Part shown: positions 9,681 to 16,683 of the stretch, piece by piece | How positions within the stretch are numbered: the first letter of the stretch is position 1 | How the letters are laid out: every line of letters begins with the position of its first letter | Assembly: GCA_018398765.1 (NCBI GenBank) | Contig: JAHBMJ010000065.1 | Coordinates: forward strand, 23,666-40,348 | Source of the DNA: Chromera velia | Lineage: Eukaryota; Sar; Chromeraceae | Length of the DNA stretch: 16,683 nt | Direction: 5' to 3' | Notes under the pieces: model-generated | Databases searched by the model: none | The model's input: the letters and a program-made list of their open reading frames with translations, nothing else | What the model was told of the DNA's origin: nothing | Position numbers and translations under genes: made by a program

Positions 9681-9969
9681 ATGGAAAGGCGGGCGCAAAT
9701 CTTCCCCTCACCTTTCCAGGCTCTCCTGTCCTTGTCCTTCCTCTTCGCTACTGGTTCCGCCTTCACCCCCGACGCCTTCTCGAAAGAAATTCAGGTGAGG
9801 GAGGCACCCAACCAGGGCTCATCGTCGGTGGTGGTGAGGGAGTACGCGTTCCCCTCCGATCTGCCGGGTTTCTACAAAGAGTTGAACTACACTTGTGAAA
9901 AGGGCATTACGACGCAGCCAGACAACCTGGGCACATTCTTTGGCTGTCTCTTGCCATCAATCGACGAAG
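9681..9969 (+). CDS. lipase exon 1 (signal peptide)
   Basis: Codes residues 1-96: a two-arginine n-region, the hydrophobic core ALLSLSFLFATG and a cleavage-like GSA-F, then a hydrophilic stretch with an N-glycosylation sequon (N69-Y-T) and Cys72 and Cys89. The donor is GTCAGT at 9970, phase 1. Confidence 0.85.
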
Positions 9970-10262
9970 GTCAGTCAATCCATCCCTAACCCAGAGATTT
10001 TTCGCTCCATCATGGGATGTGCCTGCAATGCAGCCTGCAGGCGAGGATATTCACCCACTGCAGTATAAACCTCTGTCGTAAAAATGGATTCTGCCTGCAG
10101 GAAACTCCCTCCTGGCAGCAACTTGCGCCTGCACGAGTCTTGTTCCGGATGCCGAGGCTTGTGGGATTCACTCGTTCGTGCAGGTCAGACATGCAAACAA
10201 ACAGATTGACAGACAGACAGAGGGAAAAACAGACAGACAGGCAAACAGAGGGAGAGGCAGAC

Positions 10263-10316
<54 letters not shown>

Positions 10317-10380
10317 CAGGCAGGTAGACAGATAGACAAGAGGCAGGCAGGCAGACAGACAAACAGACAAACAGACAGAC

Positions 10381-10421
<41 letters not shown>

Positions 10422-10755
10422 AACAGACAAACAGACAAACAGACAAACAGACAAACAGACAGAGAGGCAAGCATGCAGGTAGTTAGGGAGATAGGCAGGC
10501 AGACACTGCGGAACACGTATTTGAAGAACACGTAGAAGAAATTAGTGGTTGTCATCCAAACCTGTCTAGGAGGAGGAAAAACCCATGACGACTTGCGGAT
10601 TGAGCCGCTTGTTTCTTTGAATAAAAGGTCGATCGAGTAGTTCGACAGACAGCAACTCCCCAAGAGATGGAACAGAAGAGGTGCCCCTCCCCTCCTTGTC
10701 ACTTCAAGCAACCGCACATGCAGTTTTGGCGTTCAGTCAACAAAACAGTTTTCGG

Positions 10756-10833
<78 letters not shown>

Positions 10834-13800
10834 TATCTATCTCTATCTCAGCTTGCGTGCGTGCGTTTGTGTGTGTGCGTGTGCAGGCAACTGTTGCTTG
10901 TGGAGACCGACTTGACTTTGTGTGCCCTCTCCACCCAAGTTAGTCTCGTTACTGTGCTTTCACGCTCGCTGTTTCTTTTCTCTTTATCTGCCTGTCGGTC
11001 TCAGTCAGTCAGTTAGCCTGTGTGTTTGTTCGTCAGTCAGTCAGTCTGCCAGTCTGTTCCTCTCTGTCGGGGGCTAGCACCTGTGAGCAGTCACACAATT
11101 TATGCTATGTGAGTTATTTCTTGCGTGCCCCTTTCGCTGCGAGCATGTGTGTCCATACCTCCATGCGTCCGCGTTGTTTAGTTTCTGTGTCTTTGGCATG
11201 GGGCTCTCGTTCCGACTGGTTTTTCTGTCTCTCCGAGGGGCATGGAAACTAGGGTTCACCCTTACTCGGGCAGAAACGGAAGTGGATTTTCATGAATGAA
11301 TGAGTGAATGAAAGGCAAAAGAAAGAAACCCATCTGTCTGTCTGTCTCGAGCTCCATCTGTCTACGCTTTCAGTCAACTTGTCTGCATGTCTGTCTGTGT
11401 GTTCGTCAGTGGCTCAGTCTGTCCTTTTGACTAGCTCGCACACAGCTGGTCGGATGTTTTGTCTCTCTCTATCCCCCCCCCCACACCCCCTTCGTGAGTG
11501 ACTCTCTCTGTGTGTGTGTGTGTGTGACTCTGTGTGTGTGTGACCCTGTGTGTGAGTTTCCATCCATCTCTATGCGTCTGCATCTACCTGTCTATTTACC
11601 CTTGGTTTGTCTGTGTCTGCTCCGTCTGTGGTCTTGTGGGTGCACGTATGCATGTGCGTCTAGATGCATGCATGCACAGATGCGAAACTACACAGTCTGT
11701 GTGCGGCTGTGCGGCTGTGTGGCAGTTTTTTGGGACTTCTCGAGGTTGCGAGGCAGTGGTATGGAGAGAAGAAACATCTGTAAGGGTCTTCTGTGTTTGA
11801 GCCCACAACTCTTCGCATTTTATGGATCGACACATCTCTTCTCTTCTCCCCTTGGGAGCCCAAAGTGCATATATGTGGACGTGTCAGCACGTCTGTGTGT
11901 GGATGAGCTTTCGTACACGGGTGTGCATGAATGCGTGGATGTACATACATATGTTCACTGCGTCTGTGTGAGGAAGCATGTGTTTGTATGGACGGGCGGG
12001 CAGGCAGATGTGTGTTTGTACAGATGAATCGATTGCTCGATATATATGTACCTGCATGCATGCAGCGGTGATTCCAGCCCTCCGTGTATCGGAGGAAGAC
12101 GCGACATTCGACAGCTTTGACTTCGATGCCGCTCTTCCTGTTCCGTCCTTCCTCGGCCGGTCAGTCACTGTGGGCGGACAGGTTCTCTGCATGCATGCAG
12201 CTAGGGCTGCAGTGCTTCGCCTCGTCTCCCGGGTTGTCTTTTTCAGGAGGGAAGCTTGGGTTTCTTTTGTTTTCACTTTCAGTCGAGCATGATCGTGAGG
12301 ACACCAGACAATTGTGTCTCAGTGCTTTTCTCTTTCCTTGTGCTTAAGTTTTTGACGGTATGACAAGCAAATTCCTTTGCGACTCGGCCATGGGCTGATG
12401 GGTAAGCTTGGTAAGGGTCCATGCGGATTAGCAGCACGTGCATCGAAGTTTGTACATCAGACGCATGATCGAGTGTGTGTGTACTGTTCTTGTTGAAAGC
12501 GCTTTGGGGACATACTAGCTTCTTCTCTCTTCTCTCTCTCTGAGTACATGCATGTACCTGGCTACCCATGTGATTCTTTCTTTCTGCGGTCTTCTTTCTT
12601 TCTGTGTGCATATGTCCATCTTGTATGTCCAAAACCCTCTCTTGATACCTTCTGTTGGTTTGAGGGAGGGATCTATCTTCCTGCAGGGACCAGACTGTCG
12701 AGGAGGCACTTCCGCTTTACCTCGGGACAATGGCTGTCTATAGACTCCACGCATTTGCAGGTAGGCAGGCAGGCAACTTTGAGCTCGAATGGTGGACAGA
12801 GAGAATGGCTGCAAGTCCTTCATCCTATGTCTTCGTCTTCACAGCCGGCCCACTCCTCTTGGTGTCTCCTTTCCCTGTCTGCGTTCTTCACACCTTCCCT
12901 TGCTTCCTTGGTGCTTTGCTGCTCAACTCAATTCTTACCTTCTTCTCCCCAGTTGCTCTTTGCACCTCCCGACGCTTTGTTCCTCACAGCTTCTGCACCG
13001 CTCTGCTCTTTGGACCCCCCCCCCCCTCCGATTCGCAGCATCTGCCAGTCTGCAACTTCGACGGGAGGAAGCAGGATCAGAATGTTCTGATGTGACCGCA
13101 CAATTCATGATATTCATGCAAGGATAGACGCATAACCTACATTGAATTCATATACCCATCCCCCCCCGGCCTTCCTGTCTGCCCGGCCTTCCTGTCTGCC
13201 CGCCTGCCTCCCTGCAGTGAACGTTGTGTGCTTCGAGTGGGCGGACTGGGAATCCTTCGAGGTGCTGCCTGGGTGGGAACTTAGGGGTCTACTTTACCCG
13301 AGATTCAGGGCAGCTCCCGGGCCAGAACAACCTCAAGTTCGTCAGTAGCAGCATTGTTTTTCTTTCCTCTCTCTTTTGTCACAGCCCGCAGGCCTGATCG
13401 GTGATAGGGCGGAATGCTCCCTTTTCATCTGCCTGTCTATGAGTGCGACCGGTAGATGGGGAGAGAAGCAGCGAGCGAGAAAGAAAGAATCCGAGAGAGC
13501 AACGCGCATGCAGACAGCAGCAAGCCACGCCAGGTAGACGAAGTGAGGGGTGAAATCAGGACCCAGGGAAGCAGGCGAACAAAAACAACCGGAATGTCAT
13601 CGAGTCGCAAACGGGAAAAAATGGGAAGAATAATTTTTCCTCTTCTTCTCCTCACACAGTCATGTTCCTCCCTGCCTCTTGTCCTGCATTCCCTTTTTGG
13701 CATCTGTGTGCGCCTGCATGCCTCTTCTCTATCTGCAATTTCTTAATTCAGATTGCGCTTTCGGTTCGGGGAGACACACTGCTGATCACAATCAGAGGAA

Positions 13801-15561
13801 CTCAGCACTATGCGGAGTGGCTCTCTGATTTCCGGTTCGTCTGTCTGACTGCATGTTGATTGAGTGACTGACCGACTTGGTACGCAGTCTGTCTGTTTCA
13901 CTTCCTCCGTATGAAGTGGACATGATTCTTAGTGTGTATGCAGATTTCTGCTTCGATTCACACGCATCCATGCATCGGTCTCTCTGGGTCATTTGCCCAC
14001 GCCCCCAACGATAGCCATCCATCCACAGGAGAGACCGGGTCTCGTGCATGAACTCTCTCTCTCTCTTTCGTTCTCTTTTTCTTCCCTCCAGGTGGGACTT
14101 GCGGCCCGACGGAGTTCACCGGGGCTTCGGGGACGTTGCAGACGCTCTGCTTCCCTCTCTGGTCCAGCTGGTCGAGGAGATTTTGCTCCAAGAGGGGGTA
14201 GGTAGGTGGATTGATTGGAGGGGAGGGCTCCAAGAGGGGGTAGGTAGGTGGATTGATTGGAGGGGAGAGAAGGCCTTGGAGGGAGAGGAGTGCATGGAAA
14301 AGCTTTGGGGGGGAAGTCAGGGGATGAATCTAGGATGAAGAGAGAAAGCATGGTTGAGAAAGAACGGTGACGGTACATACATGTTTTCGTCTGTCTGGAG
14401 AACGTTTTCCATTCCTGCCTCTCTCGCCCTGCCAGAGTGCGCATCCATTCTTTTGACCCTCTCTGCACATGCACGACCGCGTTTCTGATTGATTTGGTTT
14501 ACTGAAACAGGGAAGGGGAGAAAAGTGCGGTCAGCCTCCTCCCTCACGATGAAGATTCATGCACGTGATACGGAACCGAGTACTCAAGCAAAATGGATCA
14601 TGATGTCTCTTACCTTGCTTTCCCTCCCCGTCCTATTTATATTTGAATTCAGGGAAGTCTGAACAAGGCTGTGGTGACTGGACACTCTCTCGGAGGAGCT
14701 CTGACGGATGCGCTTTCTCTCTCTCTGGTGGAGACATTCGGAACCCTGAAGTGAGTCAAGAAAAAGAAGAGAAAGCATGCATGTCGCCTCATGTGGATAT
14801 GCGCACACCCAAGTGAGAAAGGGCTTGTGTGACAAGTTACTTCTCCAGATCGTTGGAGGTTTTTGTCTTCTATTTCTTTGCGAAAGGAGCGAGTGGGGAG
14901 GTCGCTTCATTTTTTTTTCAGATCTTTGCAAAGAGGGTGATGGGAGAGGGAAGTGATTCTCTCACACCGTGCGCGTTGATTCGCGGTCATCCATCCCTGC
15001 GGTACAGCCTCACGTACGGGGATGCATAAATTATCAATCGGCTGTCAGCGGACGTTTGCGGTCCAACCAAGCAAGGCCAATCATGCAAGCTTCCATCTTA
15101 CTTGCGGTTCTCTCTCTATCAATGCAAAAAACTAGCGATGTGGGGATCAACTGAAAGCTGAGCAGCTCAATGGAATTTCTCTGTTCTTTTTTTCGCTGTC
15201 AAAATTATCGTTGCCCGTTTCGAGGTAACCTCTTAGAGTTCTTGCGAAAGAGAGTCTGGCTTGTCTGATCAACTTGCGGGCTCCGTGTCGGTAAATCAAA
15301 AGAACCAATCGACTGATTCACGTACACGCATGCAGATGGGCGTTCCTCTCATACGAGGGCGTGCTTGCGTTCAATCAAGAAAAGTACAATGAACAGGCGG
15401 AGAAAGCCCTAGTCAGGTTGGTTTGTCAGGCGGTCTCTCTGTATTTATCTGTCTGGTCTGTCTGCAACGTTTCTTTGTGTGCTTTGTTTCTTTTTTTCTT
15501 TGTTTATCTGTCTGTCTGTCTGTCTGTCTTTCTCTTTCTCTCGTTCCCTTTCTCTCCCTCT

Positions 15562-15614
<53 letters not shown>

Positions 15615-16417
15615 CCTCTCCCCGACACACCTGCGTTCAAAGGCACTCTCTCTTGCTCACTTTCAGAGAGACTTACGCGCTATCTATGATCACGCTGGTC
15701 GCGCCTGACTGCCTGTTTTCCCCTGTCAGACAGTCTTTGTCTTCCTCTGGCGCTCTCCTCTTTTCCCTTACCCTTGTGCATGCACACACACGCGTTGACA
15801 GAAACGTCTATGCCTACACGCATGTTTAGATGCACGCACACTTGTGTTTTTAAGCAAGCGAGTGAGTGAATGAATGAGTGAGGGACTGTGTGGTCGGCAC
15901 GTGGAGGAAAGGATGTGCTTTGAATTGTCTGTCTACTGTGCGGTCTAGCTGTCGACTTTTCACTCTCTCTGCTGTGATTTTGCTGTCTTGTTACATTGCT
16001 GGAATGGTATTCTTCTCACACACATGCGCTACTTCTGCTTGTCGATGTCAGAGTCGCATCTGTTTTTTTCCTGTCTGTCTATTTGACGAGCATCACTGCA
16101 TGCGTGCAGGCACATCAGACACCATCAAGACTTCTTCGTTGACATCGGCTGCCTGGGGTGTGGGCCAGGAAGGCAATCGGGGGGCAGGGCGGCATGCGGT
16201 GCGGAAACGCAGGCTCCGTTTCCTTCACTCACAGAAGACCCGAGTCCCTATGGAGTCCCCTCAGGTACTGTCTTCACGATTCGTGGGCGGCCGTTTAAGC
16301 ATGTGCTGGAGGGGTCGTCAGTACTTCTTACTGTTTGTCTGTCTGTCTGTCTGTCTATCTGTCAGTCTAGCTCTGATGTGAACCCGCAGCTACGAGAACG
16401 AACGCATCCGTGCATAA
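9681..16417 (+). CDS. secreted class 3 lipase with cysteine-rich N-terminus, twelve exons
   Basis: Plus-strand gene for a roughly 438-residue alpha/beta-hydrolase of the fungal lipase (class 3, Rhizomucor type) family, predicted to hydrolyse acylglycerols outside the cytosol. Exons: 9681-9969, 10101-10183, 10887-10938, 12066-12159, 12687-12760, 13218-13340, 13752-13834, 14092-14197, 14653-14750, 15336-15416, 16110-16316, 16390-16417. All junctions are GT-AG and in phase, apart from a one-base excess inside exon 6 (sum 1318 nt). Residues 1-27 form a signal peptide. ITIRGTQ (250-256) is the conserved oxyanion-hole strand, VHRGF follows, and VTGHSLGGAL carries nucleophile Ser313. Asp368 (HHQDFF) and His425 (FKHVLEGSYEN) complete the triad. 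Spacings of 55 and 57 residues agree with Rhizomucor miehei lipase (59 and 54). The first ~200 residues, with eight cysteines, match nothing I recognise. The start at 9681 is chosen for the signal peptide; an in-frame ATG at 9561 would add 40 residues. Confidence 0.87.
10101..10183 (+). CDS. lipase exon 2 (cysteine-rich)
   Basis: Codes residues 98-124, NSLLAATCACTSLVPDAEAC and onward, with Cys105, Cys107 and Cys117. The acceptor is CCTGCAG and the donor GTCAGA. It is supported by phase on both sides and by an uninterrupted frame between strong sites. Confidence 0.72.
10184..10886. repeat. lipase intron 2, ACAG/GA and CT microsatellites
   Basis: An ACAG/ACAA-rich tract runs about 10194-10470 with GA at 10267-10315, and a pure CT tract covers 10761-10829. 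Between them (10505-10680) is ordinary-complexity sequence with an open frame on the minus strand. Confidence 0.9.
10887..10938 (+). CDS. lipase exon 3 (cysteine-rich)
   Basis: A 52-nt exon coding ATVACGDRLDFVCPLHP (residues 125-141) with Cys129 and Cys137. Acceptor GTGCAG, donor GTTAGT. It converts the phase-0 end of exon 2 to the phase-1 end required by exon 4, which is the main reason to accept it. Confidence 0.72.
10939..12065. other. lipase intron 3
   Basis: An 1127-nt T/G-rich intron, the longest in the gene, with short GT and CTGT runs (about 11510-11560) and many TGCATG-like words. I see no exon in it that improves the gene model. Confidence 0.75.
12066..12159 (+). CDS. lipase exon 4
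   Basis: Codes residues 143-172, an acidic segment with VSEEDATFDSFDFD. The acceptor lies in CTGCATGCATGCAG; the donor is GTCAGT. No domain is recognised; probably the start of the region wrapping the hydrolase core. Confidence 0.8.
12687..12760 (+). CDS. lipase exon 5
   Basis: Codes residues 174-197, DQTVEEALPLYLGTMAVY and a few more. Acceptor CCTGCAG, donor GTAGGC. The frame stays open downstream to a TGA at 13093-13095, so the exact 3' end is less certain than for other exons. The chosen end fits phase 1 into exon 6. Confidence 0.7.
13166..13199. repeat. 17-bp tandem duplication in a polypyrimidine tract
   Basis: Two perfect copies of CCGGCCTTCCTGTCTGC, immediately upstream of the acceptor of lipase exon 6. 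Confidence 0.95.
13218..13340 (+). CDS. lipase exon 6, carries an apparent one-base frameshift
   Basis: The 5' half reads VNVVCFEWADWESFEVLPG in the frame set by exon 5. The 3' half reads LGVYFTRDSGQLPGQNN in the next frame, and that frame is the one that joins phase 0 to exon 7. Continuing the first frame reaches a TAG at 13346. One base too many in the G-rich stretch 13262-13284 explains everything. Acceptor CCTGCAG, donor GTCAGT. Confidence 0.72.
13341..14091. other. lipase introns 6 and 7 around exon 7
   Basis: Intron 6 (13341-13751) and intron 7 (13835-14091) each contain TGCATG upstream of a pyrimidine-rich acceptor. Nothing else is recognisable. Confidence 0.7.
13752..13834 (+). CDS. 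lipase exon 7 (RGT oxyanion strand)
   Basis: Codes residues 239-265, IALSVRGDTLLITIRGTQ followed by HYAEWLSDF. The I-R-G-T then W-L-x-D-F pattern is diagnostic for class 3 lipases. Acceptor AATTCAG, donor GTTCGT. Confidence 0.9.
14092..14197 (+). CDS. lipase exon 8 (VHRGF segment)
   Basis: Codes residues 267-301, with the conserved V-H-x-G-F and a helix leading to the nucleophile strand. The donor is GTAGGT at 14198. The last 13 nt of the exon and 29 nt of the intron are duplicated in tandem, giving a second equal donor at 14240; use of that donor adds 14 in-frame residues. Confidence 0.87.
14185..14268. repeat. 42-bp tandem duplication spanning a splice donor
   Basis: Copies 14185-14226 and 14227-14268 differ only at the last base. 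Each carries the end of lipase exon 8 (LQEG codons) and the donor GTAGGT. Confidence 0.96.
14653..14750 (+). CDS. lipase exon 9 (nucleophile elbow)
   Basis: Codes residues 302-333. VTGHSLGGAL carries the G-x-S-x-G nucleophile elbow with Ser313. Acceptor AATTCAG, donor GTGAGT. Confidence 0.93.
14751..15335. other. lipase intron 9 with a possible cassette exon
   Basis: A 585-nt intron. A strong acceptor CTTCTCCAG at 14840-14848 opens a frame continuing that of exon 9 up to TAA at 15027-15029. It is not included in the gene model because the catalytic spacing is normal without it. Confidence 0.5.
15336..15416 (+). CDS. lipase exon 10
   Basis: Codes residues 335-360, WAFLSYEGVLAFNQEKY then NEQAEKALV. 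It occupies the strand and loop between the nucleophile and the catalytic Asp. Acceptor CGCATGCAG, donor GTTGGT. Confidence 0.85.
15417..16109. repeat. lipase intron 10 with CTGT and CT repeats
   Basis: CTGT units at about 15510-15537 and a CT-rich tract at 15538-15620. A short open frame after the TTTCAG ending at 15666 was considered as an exon and left out. Confidence 0.85.
16110..16316 (+). CDS. lipase exon 11 (catalytic Asp and His)
   Basis: Codes residues 362-429. HIRHHQDFF supplies Asp368; a Gly/Cys-rich loop follows; then YGVPSGTVFTIRGRPFKHV supplies His425. The acceptor lies in CTGCATGCGTGCAG; the donor is GTCAGT at 16317. An earlier GTACTG at 16265 was not used because it would cut off His425. 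Confidence 0.82.
16390..16417 (+). CDS. lipase exon 12 (C-terminus)
   Basis: A short terminal exon coding YENERIRA and TAA. The H-x5-Y spacing across the junction resembles the DH-x4-Y end of other class 3 lipases. A GTACTT donor at 16321 would instead give a different tail ending at TAG 16441; the GTCAGT donor is preferred because it matches this gene's consensus. Confidence 0.65.
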
Positions 16418-16683
16418 AGCTGCATGAGAACTTGGGCGGTTAGTTGGTTGGATGGATGGATGGAATGAACAGAAACACAACAATTCATCCACCCCTTAAT
16501 TCTGAAACTCGATCTTTCTTTTTCCTCGATCTGCACGCATTGTTGTTCTGGTTTGGCTCAGACTTTCCATTTTGCTCCTTGACTTGCCATGCCTCTTTTT
16601 GCTGCCTTTCTCAATTTCTTTCTCTCCCGTTGCCACTTCCTGTCTCTCTCTTTCTCTCTGTTTATTCCCTCCCCCCCCCCCCC
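16418..16683. other. 3' flank of the lipase gene, ends in poly-C
   Basis: No coding signal. GGAT units occur near 16450-16462, and the final 12 bases are C, consistent with a contig broken at a homopolymer. Confidence 0.6.

Larger units (their letters stand above)
12160..13217. other. lipase introns 4 and 5 around exon 5
   Basis: Intron 4 (12160-12686) is T-rich and has a palindromic TGCATGCATGCA near 12188. Intron 5 (12761-13217) is C/T-rich, with a run of 12 C at 13015-13026 and the 17-bp duplication before the acceptor. Confidence 0.7.

Noticed and set aside
12761-13095. Open frame continuing from lipase exon 5 without splicing, ending at TGA 13093
   Set aside because: It runs through C/T-rich DNA and a run of 12 C, ends in a stop, and would lose the catalytic domain. 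The GTAGGC donor fits the phase of exon 6. Part of it (SDSQHLPVCNFDG) looks protein-like, so RNA data would be useful.
13262-13284. 23-nt GT-AG mini-intron to explain the exon 6 frame change
   Set aside because: Removing it leads to the third frame, not to the frame that joins exon 7. A single extra base fits better.
15667-15730. Possible extra lipase exon (ETYALSMITLVAPDC) after a TTTCAG acceptor
   Set aside because: No good phase-2 donor follows, and exon 10 to exon 11 gives normal nucleophile-Asp spacing without it.

Overview
This looks like nuclear DNA from an intron-dense eukaryotic microbe. Both genes are cut into many small exons. Introns begin GT and end AG (14 of 19 end in TGCAG), and they are full of microsatellites (GA, CA, CT, ACAG/CTGT, GGAA). 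There are no operons or bacterial-style signals. My best guess for the source is an alveolate alga, a chromerid such as Chromera velia. That is inferred from gene architecture and repeat style, not from a database match.

Layout. Positions 1-2406 hold no gene I can support; they contain an odd stretch of alternating GC-rich and AT-rich DNA with a cluster of TATCCGAT motifs. Positions 2407-8868 (minus strand) hold a nine-exon gene for an SLC6-family sodium- and chloride-coupled transporter. The exons join in phase to 2184 nt, 727 residues plus stop. Positions 8869-9680 are the spacer between two divergent start codons, presumably a shared promoter region. Positions 9681-16417 (plus strand) hold a twelve-exon gene for a secreted class 3 lipase of about 438 residues, with a signal peptide, a cysteine-rich N-terminal region and a complete Ser-Asp-His triad. 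The last ~270 bases are 3' flank and end in a run of C, probably a contig end.

The two genes are arranged head to head. One product is a plasma-membrane importer, probably of amino acids or related small solutes. The other is an exported lipid hydrolase. A joint role in nutrient scavenging is possible but only inferred from position.

The most unusual observations concern splice sites. In each gene a short tandem duplication (44 bp and 42 bp) has copied an exon end together with its 5' splice donor, giving two alternative donors. In the transporter the distal donor leads to a premature stop; in the lipase it would add 14 residues in frame. A third small duplication (17 bp x2) lies in a 3' splice-site pyrimidine tract. 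Eight of the 19 introns have TGCATG within about 55 nt upstream of the acceptor, the same hexamer that RBFOX proteins bind as UGCAUG in animals. Lipase exon 6 carries an apparent one-base frameshift.
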